A program made the position numbers and the translations under genes. The notes beneath the pieces are model-generated. The model had not been told where the DNA came from. It saw only the letters and a list, made by a program, of their open reading frames with translations, and ran no database searches. From positions 62,001 through 126,000 of the forward strand of contig NZ_JACVFB010000001.1 in NCBI RefSeq assembly GCF_014529945.1: a stretch of 64,000 bases of DNA. The letters are read 5' to 3'. Shown piece by piece: positions 24,547 to 32,887 of the stretch. How positions within the stretch are numbered: the first letter of the stretch is position 1; each line of letters begins with the position of its first letter. Source of the stretch: Chitinophaga varians (GTDB taxonomy: Bacteria; Bacteroidota; Bacteroidia; Chitinophagales; Chitinophagaceae).

Positions 24547-24572
24547 GTTGCTCACATGAAGATGTGAGCAAC
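24547..24572. repeat. Perfect 11-bp hairpin with GAAG loop
   Basis: GTTGCTCACAT-GAAG-ATGTGAGCAAC is a perfect inverted repeat directly abutting the terminator. It has no T-tract, so it is not itself a terminator. It may protect a 3' end or be a short palindromic repeat. Confidence 0.7.
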
Positions 24573-24617
24573 TAATGTAACGTAAAAAACTACATTCGAA
24601 GGTAAATTAACCCGATA

Positions 24618-25010
24618 ATGAAAGAGAGAAGGTCCGCTATCATTAAAGCGATTGCTATTTTGATAGCCATTGTAGCAGGTGATTTAAGACGTAAACACCT
24701 CTTTTTTGACGAATATTCCGGTCTTTTAGTAATGGATATTATACTGGCGCTGTATCTGGCGTTTGAAGCCTGGCAGCTGAGAAAGCTCAACATAGATTCA
24801 CCTCCCCGTGAGCTGAGGTTGGTGCTGACATGGGTGTTATTATATGTGGTAGTGGGAATTGCCGTCAGCAGTGGTGACGCAGCGGGTGGTAAAGGAGTGG
24901 TGCTTTGGATAGTAAAGGCAGGGGTGCTGATCGCTGCTGTTGCCTATGGACTGTTAACCCTGAAACAGATAAAGATGGTAAGAAAACTGGAAGAAAGCGG
25001 GCAAGAGTAA
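24618..25010 (+). CDS. Small membrane protein of unknown function
   Basis: The 130-residue protein has three or four hydrophobic segments: AIIKAIAILIAIVAG (about 7-21), LVMDIILALYLAFEAW (37-52), LTWVLLYVVVGIAV (69-82) and WIVKAGVLIAAVAYGLL (97-113). Between the first two is a charged, conserved-looking DLRRKHLFFDEYSG loop, and the tail is basic then acidic. I do not recognise a family. It stands alone between a terminator and a small secreted protein gene on the same strand. Confidence 0.65.
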   Translation: MKERRSAIIKAIAILIAIVAGDLRRKHLFFDEYSGLLVMDIILALYLAFEAWQLRKLNIDSPPRELRLVLTWVLLYVVVGIAVSSGDAAGGKGVVLWIVKAGVLIAAVAYGLLTLKQIKMVRKLEESGQE

Positions 25011-25104
25011 CCTGCCGGCTGAAAGAAGCTGTGCCGTTCGGTGTTCACCATGTTTAGTATCTTTGCGTGTCTGTCAATAACTGCAACCCCAATGTCAGAC
25101 ATGG

Positions 25105-25794
25105 ATGAACATGAAGTACCTATCTGCTTTACTGACTTTATTTTTATGGACCATGGAAAATAATGCGTACGGGCAGCAGCAACCCCACGTGCTTCCCGGC
25201 TATTACAATGCCAGCCGGATGGAGGTGGCAGAAGAGCTTTGCATTTTTGAGAACAACCGCTTTGTCTATGCCATGAGTTATGGCGCGCTGGATGTTTTTG
25301 TGAAAGGGATGTGGACACAACAGCATGATACCATCTATCTCTCGACCGATAAAGTGAAAGGAAAATATGTAGTTACTTCATCGACAGATGAAAAAGTGCC
25401 CGCCGGTAAAATGCTGCTGATATTTAAGTTCGGCTATCAACACGCGCCGTATATCAATTTTAGTTTTACCTCACCTCCTGTAACAACCCCGCATCCTGAA
25501 ATGACGCAGGTGGCAGAAGGATTTCAACTGCTGATCAACCAACCCGCTTCCCGGCAACTGTGGCTGGTCCATACCATGTACGATACCGAATTCTCTGCAT
25601 ATACGCTGCCGGAGAAAGTCAATAAGGTAGTGATCGGCCCTGGTGATGGCCTGGGAAAACCGGTATTTAATAATATCCCATTTCTGGTCAGCGATAGCTG
25701 TGTCATCAACATCAATGATGAACACAGGAAATTCAGGTATACAGGCCCCGTGTCTGAAGAAGATAAACGATATGCTCAGCCGGACAATAAATGA
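25105..25794 (+). CDS. Secreted protein of unknown function
   Basis: The 229-residue product has an N-terminal signal (KYLSALLTLFLWTMENNAYG-QQQ, cleavage near 23). The mature part looks beta-rich, with many Tyr/Phe (LCIFENNRFVYAMSYGALDVFVKGMW, YVVTSSTDEKVP, APYINFSFTSPP) and a C-terminal acidic tail. ATG codons at 25105 and 25111 are both possible starts. The GxW and IFENNRF patterns recall small Bacteroidota proteins that report an element's size or state, but I cannot assign a domain. The C-terminal part contains VSDSCVININDEHRKFRY. Confidence 0.65.
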   Translation: MNMKYLSALLTLFLWTMENNAYGQQQPHVLPGYYNASRMEVAEELCIFENNRFVYAMSYGALDVFVKGMWTQQHDTIYLSTDKVKGKYVVTSSTDEKVPAGKMLLIFKFGYQHAPYINFSFTSPPVTTPHPEMTQVAEGFQLLINQPASRQLWLVHTMYDTEFSAYTLPEKVNKVVIGPGDGLGKPVFNNIPFLVSDSCVININDEHRKFRYTGPVSEEDKRYAQPDNK

Positions 25795-26139
25795 CCCCAA
25801 TATCAATGTGAAAAATTGTAGTAGTTGTACTACATGTTGTAGCCGTATTATCACAAAAAAAAGTAAGGATAACTACTGAACTCCGCATAACAAAAAAATA
25901 ATAACCCTTCGGGAAGCGCAGAAAATAAGGCATCTCCGCGTTTTTACTCATGAAGCTTGTTGTAAAAAATTTGCTTTGTGAGAAATACTATTTATCTTGT
26001 ATTGTCAGTGAATGTGAGCAATGCATCGTATATCTGTTTTTGAAAACCTTATCTATCATTTTCTTAAAAATCCCTCTTTCAAGATCCTCATATAAGCCTT
26101 TTAGGAAAACCGCGATACATCAATTTTAATCCGTATTCT
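25795..26139 (+). promoter_or_regulatory. 345-bp gap with probable promoter for the ThDP enzyme gene
   Basis: There is no gene here. A weak hairpin (GTAGTA-GTTG-TACTAC, about 25817-25832) follows the upstream gene. A candidate promoter is TTTG at 25970-25973, N19, then TATCTTG at 25993-25999, one base short of the TAnnTTTG box. It would give a leader of about 130 nt before the ATG at 26140. Confidence 0.4.
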
Positions 26140-27879
26140 ATGACCTTCAGTAACCTTTATGGAAATCCGCCATGCGTGGCTGATAACTATCAGCTCATTA
26201 TTGACACCCTTACCGACTGGGGTATTACTTTATACACCGGCGTTACCGGCGGTGGTGTTATTCATCTGCTAAAGCACCTGAAACCCCTTGAAGACCAACC
26301 CTCTCACGATCCTGCGTTTTTGACGTTGGGAGAATACAGTGCTGGTTTTGTTCCCCTGGGTTATTACCTGGCCAGTGGCAAGATAGCCGCCGCTGTGGCC
26401 ACTACCGGCGCTGCCACCAAATTGATCACTTGTGGATTAAGTGATGCCAAGTTGCATGACATTCCGGCTGTTTTTATTGTACCTGTTTCCGGTAGTAATA
26501 CCGAAGGATTCTCCCCATTACAGGATACTTCTGTATATGGAAGTAACATTGTAGCGCAACTGCGCGCAGAATTGGGGGATGCTGTTTTTGTATTGAATGA
26601 TCCGTTTTCATTGGCCGCACAGCTGGCTGCCGCCAAAGTGATGCTGGACAACTCGAAGCCGGTAGTGCTGGTATTGGACAATGAAGCGGTAGGGACCCCG
26701 GTGATGGAGTATTCCATGCCTTTGCCGGAGGAAGCGCCTTCTATAGAAGATGATTACCTGGATGCTTTTGTAGCTGCTTTCCGCAAAACAACCGCCGACA
26801 AGCGGGTGGTAGTGCTGGTGGGAGAAGAGATGGCGCGTTATCCCAATGCCAAACAACTCACTACACAGCTGTGTGTGCAGCTACAGGCTGCGGCCATCTG
26901 GAGCATCAACGGCGCCAATGCTGTAAGTCAGCACAATCCTTACGGTTATGGCTATATTTCTTTTGGCGGAAATGATAAAGCCATGGCACTGTTTAATTCA
27001 CTCGGTGAGCAGGATGTACTGGTAGTGCTGGGAGCCTGCCCGGACGAATACACTATTAATTTCAGTGGCTTCAGGGCTTCCCATACTTTTTTTCTGGGAA
27101 ATATTTTTCAGGCGTATGGTCTGGTAGAAAATAGTTTGCGCCATGTGGCCGCTGGCGGTTATGATCATGTTTCCGGATCACTGGATGTTTTATTAACTGC
27201 GCTGATCAGCGCCGGGCAACGTTATCCCTTTACGAACAGACCGATGGCCAAGGCTCCTGCGGACCTGAACGACCGCCCGTTTGTTACGCCAAGGGAAGGT
27301 TATGTAAACATGGCGACTTTATACCAGCGGCTCAACAAGTGGTGGCCGGTCCATTCGTTGGGCATAGACGATGTATGCCTGGCTTATAAGGACCGTCAGT
27401 ATGTAACGCAACGTCCCAACGACAATATTGATTTCTACTCCCTTTATCGCGGTTCCGCTATGGGCGGTGCTTTTGGCGTGGCAGTAGGCGCGAAGCTGGC
27501 AGAGATGCACCGTCCGGTGTTTTTGTTTACGGGAGATGGATGTTTCCGTTTGTTTTCCGGCTCTTTGGGAGAGGTGGGACAGCTGGGCATCGTCGTTTTT
27601 CTGCTGAAGAACGAATCACTGTCCATTGTAGAGCAGGGACTGGAAAAGGTATTGCCTGATATCGCCTCGCCACACTATCATGCGCGTGTCGCTGCAATTG
27701 ATTATTGTCTGATCGCCAGGGCTTGTGGCTGGGAGGCGGCGCGACTGCAGCCCGATCTGAGTAACCTGGAGGAATTGTTGCATCGCATAGAAACAGGCGG
27801 TCAACGTTCTCTGCTCATCGAAGTGCCCGTAGATCACCAGCAGGAGCTGGGCCAGAATCCCCGTCTTAAAAACTTATAA
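26140..27879 (+). CDS. Thiamine-diphosphate-dependent enzyme (acetolactate synthase/decarboxylase-like)
   Basis: The 579-residue protein has the three-domain ThDP layout. An N-terminal pyrimidine-binding domain has GEYSAGF, where Glu65 would activate the cofactor, and ATTGAATKLITCGLSDAKL. The central domain is about 200-345. The C-terminal PP-binding domain has GDG at 465-467 and Asn491 (GDG-X23-N), the Mg-diphosphate motif. Expected chemistry is decarboxylation of a 2-oxo acid or carboligation. The substrate segment (GSNTEGFSPLQDTSVYGSN) is unlike housekeeping IlvB, and there is no IlvN partner. The next gene starts 7 bp later and encodes a MEKHLA-domain protein, so the two probably act together. 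Confidence 0.85.
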   Translation: MTFSNLYGNPPCVADNYQLIIDTLTDWGITLYTGVTGGGVIHLLKHLKPLEDQPSHDPAFLTLGEYSAGFVPLGYYLASGKIAAAVATTGAATKLITCGLSDAKLHDIPAVFIVPVSGSNTEGFSPLQDTSVYGSNIVAQLRAELGDAVFVLNDPFSLAAQLAAAKVMLDNSKPVVLVLDNEAVGTPVMEYSMPLPEEAPSIEDDYLDAFVAAFRKTTADKRVVVLVGEEMARYPNAKQLTTQLCVQLQAAAIWSINGANAVSQHNPYGYGYISFGGNDKAMALFNSLGEQDVLVVLGACPDEYTINFSGFRASHTFFLGNIFQAYGLVENSLRHVAAGGYDHVSGSLDVLLTALISAGQRYPFTNRPMAKAPADLNDRPFVTPREGYVNMATLYQRLNKWWPVHSLGIDDVCLAYKDRQYVTQRPNDNIDFYSLYRGSAMGGAFGVAVGAKLAEMHRPVFLFTGDGCFRLFSGSLGEVGQLGIVVFLLKNESLSIVEQGLEKVLPDIASPHYHARVAAIDYCLIARACGWEAARLQPDLSNLEELLHRIETGGQRSLLIEVPVDHQQELGQNPRLKNL

Positions 27880-27886
27880 GCAGCAT

Positions 27887-28363
27887 ATGATAGCATCGTT
27901 TCTTCCGTTGATCACACAAATAGATCATAATTTCCTCGACCGGAATGGTAAAGGGCTTCCGGCGCCATCGGATGTGGCGGCTCGTGCACAATGGCTACAC
28001 GAAGAGGCGCCCTATAGTATCCTGGCGCACGGAACCGGTACGGACCCGCATTTTATTTATGCCAATCAATTTGCTTTATCCTGTTTTAAGTACACTCCGG
28101 AAGAGCTGTTGCAGCTTCCTTCCCGGTTAAGTGCTGCGCCACAGGACAGGAGCGAGCGGGAGCGGTTGTTGCAGGACGTGACGCTCAACGGTATTGCTTA
28201 TCACTATACCGGTCCGCGTGTTGATAAACACGGCAACACCTTCACGATTTATGATGGCGTGGTATGGCGATTGAGTAACCCGGACGGATCACCATTCGGA
28301 CAGGCTGCGCTTTTCTGGCTGAAAGAAACGGAAAGGCCTTCGTGGTATACCGGTATCAAATAG
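27887..28363 (+). CDS. MEKHLA (PAS-like) domain protein
   Basis: The 158-residue protein matches the stand-alone MEKHLA type: WLHEEAPYSILAHGTGTDPHFIYANQFALSCFKYTPEELLQLPSRLSA, then GIAYHYTGPRVDKHGNTFTIYDGVVWRL. MEKHLA is PAS-related and may bind a small ligand. It is known from plant HD-ZIP III proteins and from free-standing bacterial proteins of unclear role. The 7-bp gap after the ThDP-enzyme gene implies one transcript, so it may be a ligand sensor, cofactor-handling partner or second enzyme of the same small pathway. A terminator follows. Confidence 0.82.
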   Translation: MIASFLPLITQIDHNFLDRNGKGLPAPSDVAARAQWLHEEAPYSILAHGTGTDPHFIYANQFALSCFKYTPEELLQLPSRLSAAPQDRSERERLLQDVTLNGIAYHYTGPRVDKHGNTFTIYDGVVWRLSNPDGSPFGQAALFWLKETERPSWYTGIK

Positions 28364-28382
28364 CATTGTTAGCATTGTAAGT

Positions 28383-28416
28383 AGGGCCTACCTGAAAAGG
28401 TGGGCCCTTTCTTTCG
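28383..28416. terminator. Intrinsic terminator between convergent MEKHLA and peroxidase genes
   Basis: AGGGCCTACCT-GAAA-AGGTGGGCCCT (one wobble pair) ends in TTTCTTTC. A second weaker inverted repeat (GAGTCT ... AGACTC, about 28418-28441) follows and could serve the opposite strand. Confidence 0.82.
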
Positions 28417-28456
28417 GGAGTCTCACCTAAAAGTAGACTCGATCCCGATCGCTTCT

Positions 28457-29659
28457 TTATTTAAACGGATCTGCATATTTCGGGTCTTTCACCAGCTGCT
28501 CGTCCGTTAATGTTTTCAGGAATGCGATGATGTCGCTTTTGTCTTTGGTGGTTAAAGGCACACCGGACCCAGCTCTGGAAGCGAGTTGTATACCGATGTT
28601 TGGGTTGCCTTTGATACCATGATTGTAATGTTCCAACACGTCTTCCAGCGTAGCAAAACGGCCATCATGCATATAGGGCGCGGTGAGTGCCACATTGCGG
28701 AGGCTGGGTATTTTGAAGGTGCCCTGATCTGCAGGTTTATGGGTGATTTCTCCGATGCCTTTATCCGTGTAATCAGCTTCCAGTCCGTTGTTGGAGCCGA
28801 AGCCGGTATTGATGCCGGTATTATCCGCAATCAGGAAAGACGGGAGTTTGCCGTACTGGGTAGTAGAAAGGTCGCTATGGCATTCGGTGCAGAAGTTGAC
28901 CTGCAGCAGGCGTAATCCGTTCTTCTCATCGGCGGTAAGGTTACTGAGATTGCCGGCCAGGCCCTGGTCGTATTTGGACTGGAAGGAGACGATGCTTCTG
29001 ATAAACTGTGACAGGGCATTGGCTATCCGTGGGGAGGTCACTTTTTCATCACCGAAGGCGGCTTTAAACAGCGGGGCATAGTAGGTGATGCCGGTGAGTT
29101 TGGTCTCCAGTGCGGTGAGGGAGGGCATGCCCATTTCAATATGGTCCAGTATAGGCATCAGCGTTTGTGTTTCCAGGTCGGCGGCCCGCATGTCCCAGAA
29201 CATGGCTTTGGGGCCAAAGAAACGCTGGTTTACCACAGACATGGCATTGCGGCGGGTGAGCTGATTATCGAACCCGGAGGAGCGGGCCATGCCGTCTGTA
29301 AAGGCTTTGTCCTGATGGTGGCAGGAAGCGCAGGAGCGGGTATTGTTGATCGACATGTTTTTGTCATAAAACAGTACCCGGCCCAGGGTGGCGCCGGCAT
29401 TGGTGATAGGGTTGCCGGTAGGCGTGTTGTCAAGGTCGGTCCGGCTGGCGAGGAATGTTTTGATATAAGGCGGCATGTTGTTCCCGGTACCTACATAGTC
29501 GTACAGCGCGGCAGGCAGCTGAGGAGCGCCGGGCGTATTGGCGGGCGGCTCCTGTCCCTGACCATTTCCGTTGTGGCCAGGTATTGGGTCCGCGTTATCT
29601 TTTTTACAGGCAAATAACAGGAACAGCAAAAACAGCGATGATAATGTTAAATAGCGCAT
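28457..29659 (-). CDS. Di-heme cytochrome c peroxidase / MauG family lipoprotein
   Basis: The 400-residue lipoprotein has the signal MRYLTLSSLFLLFLLFACKK with a lipobox Cys. Two c-type haem sites are visible: CASCH followed by HQDKAFTDG, and CTECH later. Between and after them are family blocks GRVLFYDKNMS, RNAMSVVNQRFFGPKAMFWDMRA, FKIPSLRNVALTAPYMHDGRF and TLEDVLEHYNHG. It would reduce peroxides in the periplasm using cytochrome electrons, or oxidise a partner as MauG does. ATG at 29659 is preferred over a frame extension to 29686. It is divergent from an ECF sigma gene. Confidence 0.92.
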   Translation of the reverse strand: MRYLTLSSLFLLFLLFACKKDNADPIPGHNGNGQGQEPPANTPGAPQLPAALYDYVGTGNNMPPYIKTFLASRTDLDNTPTGNPITNAGATLGRVLFYDKNMSINNTRSCASCHHQDKAFTDGMARSSGFDNQLTRRNAMSVVNQRFFGPKAMFWDMRAADLETQTLMPILDHIEMGMPSLTALETKLTGITYYAPLFKAAFGDEKVTSPRIANALSQFIRSIVSFQSKYDQGLAGNLSNLTADEKNGLRLLQVNFCTECHSDLSTTQYGKLPSFLIADNTGINTGFGSNNGLEADYTDKGIGEITHKPADQGTFKIPSLRNVALTAPYMHDGRFATLEDVLEHYNHGIKGNPNIGIQLASRAGSGVPLTTKDKSDIIAFLKTLTDEQLVKDPKYADPFK

Positions 29660-29794
29660 GGTATACTTGGGTTTCCCATAATACACGCTGTCCTGAATTT
29701 CCCCTTACGGGACATAAAATAATTTATTTTTGCCGCCGGATAGGGGTATTTTAAAGTGAAGGTGTATTAGGGGTAGCTTATTGAAACAATTAAG

Positions 29795-30337
29795 GTGGAT
29801 ATACATTTTGGCAAGGCAAAGGACCAGGACAAGCTGGTGGAAGAATGTTTTCATACCTACTTTGAGGGGTTGCACCGTTATGCCTTCACGATACTGAAAG
29901 ACAACGACGAGGCGAAAGACGCTGTACAGGCCGTTTTCCTGAAGTTATGGGAGAAACGGGCGGAGATCAATGAACAACAATCCGTGAAATCATATCTCTA
30001 TACAGCGGTATATCATTACTGTCTCAATGTCAAACGACATGAGAAGGTGAAAGACAATTACCTGGCACAACGTCCGCCGGCCTTTGAGCACCGTAATGAG
30101 TTGGTGAGCAAGGAAACCCACCGGCAGATCATGGAGCATATCGACAATCTCTCTCCGCAATGCCGGTTGATTTTCAGCAAAAGCCGGTTTGAAGGCCGGA
30201 AATATGCTGAAATAGCGGCTGATCTGGGATTATCGGTGAAGACCGTGGAAGTTCAGATGGGGAAAGCGTTGAAGATATTAAGGGCTAAACTGTTTGACGT
30301 GATGGTAATGATATTGTTTGCCTGTTTGTTTTTATGA
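29795..30337 (+). CDS. ECF-type RNA polymerase sigma-70 factor
   Basis: The 180-residue product has sigma region 2 (CFHTYFEGLHRYAFTILKDNDEAKDAVQAVFLKLWEKR) and region 4 (IDNLSPQCRLIFSKSRFEGRKYAEIAADLGLSVKTVEVQMGKALKILR). The frame begins with GTG at 29795. It is followed 18 bp later by a FecR-type anti-sigma gene, making a cell-surface-signalling pair. A perfect -7 box TATTTTTG lies at 29725-29732, followed by CCGCC; the same TTTGCCGCC string precedes the second ECF gene at about 36160-36168. The C-terminal VMVMILFACLFL tail is hydrophobic, which is common in this subfamily. Confidence 0.93.
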   Translation: MDIHFGKAKDQDKLVEECFHTYFEGLHRYAFTILKDNDEAKDAVQAVFLKLWEKRAEINEQQSVKSYLYTAVYHYCLNVKRHEKVKDNYLAQRPPAFEHRNELVSKETHRQIMEHIDNLSPQCRLIFSKSRFEGRKYAEIAADLGLSVKTVEVQMGKALKILRAKLFDVMVMILFACLFL

Positions 30338-30355
30338 GTTACAATTTTACAGAAC

Positions 30356-31354
30356 ATGAGCACTGCTGAAAACCAAAACCTGCCATATGAGTTGTTGGGA
30401 AGATATTTTTCCGGGGAGGCTACTCCGGAAGAAGCGATGACCGTGGATGACTGGATCAGGGAACATCGCGACCACCGGGAATTGTACGATCAGGTGGCCG
30501 CGATATGGGATGATGCCGGCTTGCAACAGCGTTATCAGTTGCCCGACAGAACTGCTGTGTTGCAGGAACTAAAGGCACGGATGGCCACCCGGCCGGTGGT
30601 CGGGAAAGTGCTGCCGCTGGGGCGTATTGCCGCGGCGGTGGCGTTGCTGGTCGGCGTTGCTGCGATACTGATATTCGTGCTTCGTTCCCATAACGGACCG
30701 CAGGCGTTGGCCCTGGTGTCGAAACGCACTGGTGCCGCCATTCAGCGCGATACGCTGCCGGACCAGTCGACGGTGGTGCTCAACAGCTATGCTTCTTTGC
30801 AATACGCGTCAGGTTTTCAGGATACCGTTCGTTTGGTTAAATTATCGGGGGAAGCATGGTTTGATGTAACTTCGCGTCCGGATAAACCGTTTATAGTGGC
30901 GGTGGGGGATATCAGGGTGCAGGTACTGGGCACCTCCTTCAACGTACGGCAGTCCGACAGCGCTATCGCGGTGATGGTAAAAACCGGAGCGGTAAAGATG
31001 TCAAGAGGCGATAGCAGCATACAGGTGAAAGCCGGACAGGAAGGTGTTTATCACATTGCCCGGAAGGAGCTGGGGCTCACTGCCGGCGCGTTTAAGACCA
31101 ACCAACTGGGGTATGCCACCCGGGTGTTTAATTTTGAGAATATCACCCTGAAAGAGATTGTCACGCAACTGGAGAAAGCATACGGCATACAGGTGGTATT
31201 TGAGCATAAAGCGCTGGAAGGCTGTACCATGAGCAGCACATTTGAAAACAAACCTATAGAATACGTTTTTGAGGTTATATCTGTTACGCTGAATGTCACA
31301 TGCAGAATTGAAAAAGACAAGGTTTATATCAGCGGTGCCGGCTGCGGTGGGTAA
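30356..31354 (+). CDS. FecR-family anti-sigma factor
   Basis: The 332-residue inner-membrane protein has an N-terminal cytoplasmic domain (EATPEEAMTVDDWIREHRDHRELYDQV), one membrane helix (about residues 82-104, RIAAAVALLVGVAAILIFVLRS) and a periplasmic FecR domain (LPDQSTVVLNSYASLQYA, LSGEAWFDVTSRPDKPFIV, VLGTSFNVR). The C-terminal DUF4974-type end has NFENITLKEIVTQLEKAYGIQVVF. It would hold the upstream ECF sigma factor and release it on a signal from an STN-domain outer-membrane protein. Its stop overlaps the next gene, an STN-containing protein, so the three genes are coupled. Confidence 0.93.
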   Translation: MSTAENQNLPYELLGRYFSGEATPEEAMTVDDWIREHRDHRELYDQVAAIWDDAGLQQRYQLPDRTAVLQELKARMATRPVVGKVLPLGRIAAAVALLVGVAAILIFVLRSHNGPQALALVSKRTGAAIQRDTLPDQSTVVLNSYASLQYASGFQDTVRLVKLSGEAWFDVTSRPDKPFIVAVGDIRVQVLGTSFNVRQSDSAIAVMVKTGAVKMSRGDSSIQVKAGQEGVYHIARKELGLTAGAFKTNQLGYATRVFNFENITLKEIVTQLEKAYGIQVVFEHKALEGCTMSSTFENKPIEYVFEVISVTLNVTCRIEKDKVYISGAGCGG

Positions 31355-32843
31355 ATGGCTGCTGGTCATCTTTTTATTTACGGGAACTATACAAGGTTAT
31401 TGTCAGTCATCTGCTGTCAATCTCCGGAAAAATATCACCATCAGTGCCACGGAGATGCCGCTGGATAAATTGCTGAAGACGGTAGGGCAACAGACCGGTG
31501 CCCGTTTCTCTCTCAATACCCGTAAGTTTCCTCCCTCACGTTTAATTCATCTCCATAAAAAAACGCAGCCCCTGGGCGAGTTACTGGAAGATATCCGGAA
31601 AGAGACCGGCATTAACTACCGCTTACTGGGCGGACATATTATTTTCATCGATGCGCCGCCGGTAAAACAAACCGCGCCTGCGCATGCGGCGCCGACGGTG
31701 AAACGAAAAGCCATTCCCGGAAAAACAATCACCACTAAAGGGAAAAACGCACCGGTAGCAGGCCGGACGACACATACGGTCTACAACGCTCCTACGGCAG
31801 GCCCATCGCACGGGGTGGTCGTTATGACGATAGATTCCGTTGACCTTTACCATCAACCCTCCCCGGATTCCGTTGTTAACAAACCTGACAGCCTGAAAAC
31901 AGCCATCGCAGCGAAAAAGAAAGACTCATTGCCGCAAAGACAAGACTCGGGCCTCCTCCATTTATCGCTAAAAAAATCGCCCGAAGGGCAAAAAGAAAAA
32001 AACGGATGGGGAATCGGGAATATCGGTTCTTTCGGTAGAGACGGGGAAGGCTATACCGGTATCCGTTCATCACCCGATACCAGTGTGAAAAAAGAAGCGG
32101 CGCCCCCGCTAACAGCAGAGGCTATACGGAAACAACCGGCTGCTACCAACCCGCAACAAAAAACAACTGCCTCCGCGGAACCGGTGGCAACGGGAAAGAA
32201 TATACGTAGTAGGGATCAACGCGATCATTCATTTTTCCTCTCCAACTGGTTTCACCGTACCAGCCGCTCTTTTACAGGTATCCCTAGCAGCAGCGACGGT
32301 CCCAGGCCGGGCCTGGTCCCTTTTGTGGGCGCGGGCGTTACACTGGAAGAATCGTTTATGGTGAACGGGCATTTGCAGGCAGGCATGCCTTTCCTGTATG
32401 GGATCGCGTCATGGGGCGCTGGTCGTAGTGCATCCGGATTACGTTATGGCGCCGGTACTTCAGTATGGCTGTCGGAAAACTGGCGGCTGCATTTGCAGGC
32501 CACCACCGGAAAAATGCAGTTTGATTATGATTCGTCGGGATTTTTACAAAAACAAATCCGCATGCAGTGGCATAAACTGGCGCTCATCGGAGAAAGAAGG
32601 CTGAATGATCATTTCGGCGTACAGGCCGGCATATCGCTGAATATCCTGAATTCGGAATACTACACCTTTAAAGATCCAACCCCACTGGGCCGGCCGGAAG
32701 AAGAAGCGCTGAAAGACGTACGTTATTTTAAGCCATTGTATACCATCAGCGATAACTTTAATGCAAATGAGCCGCAGAGCCGGAAAATGTGGATCGGCAT
32801 ACAGCTGGGTGTATTTTATCGCTTGGATTTCCGGAGGAAATAA
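31347..32843 (+). CDS. STN-domain protein fused to a C-terminal outer-membrane-barrel-like domain
   Basis: A GTG at 31347, overlapping the FecR stop by 8 bp, gives a clean signal peptide (VGKWLLVIFLFTGTIQGYCQ); ATG at 31293 would overlap by 62 bp and add 18 polar residues. The mature part has an STN-like domain (ISATEMPLDKLLKTVGQQTGARFSL ... GINYRLLGGHIIFI), about 200 residues of low-complexity Lys/Pro/Ser/Thr linker, then about 170 residues that look like a small beta-barrel (VPFVGAGVTLEESFMVNGH, LRYGAGTSVWLSENWRLHLQ, ending GVFYRLDFRRK). There is no TonB plug. It is placed to signal to FecR directly. I know no named family with this architecture. Confidence 0.75.
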   Translation: MGKWLLVIFLFTGTIQGYCQSSAVNLRKNITISATEMPLDKLLKTVGQQTGARFSLNTRKFPPSRLIHLHKKTQPLGELLEDIRKETGINYRLLGGHIIFIDAPPVKQTAPAHAAPTVKRKAIPGKTITTKGKNAPVAGRTTHTVYNAPTAGPSHGVVVMTIDSVDLYHQPSPDSVVNKPDSLKTAIAAKKKDSLPQRQDSGLLHLSLKKSPEGQKEKNGWGIGNIGSFGRDGEGYTGIRSSPDTSVKKEAAPPLTAEAIRKQPAATNPQQKTTASAEPVATGKNIRSRDQRDHSFFLSNWFHRTSRSFTGIPSSSDGPRPGLVPFVGAGVTLEESFMVNGHLQAGMPFLYGIASWGAGRSASGLRYGAGTSVWLSENWRLHLQATTGKMQFDYDSSGFLQKQIRMQWHKLALIGERRLNDHFGVQAGISLNILNSEYYTFKDPTPLGRPEEEALKDVRYFKPLYTISDNFNANEPQSRKMWIGIQLGVFYRLDFRRK

Positions 32844-32887
32844 TTCAACTTGCAGGAGTTTGATTAAAGTTTAACCCGTATTTAACT

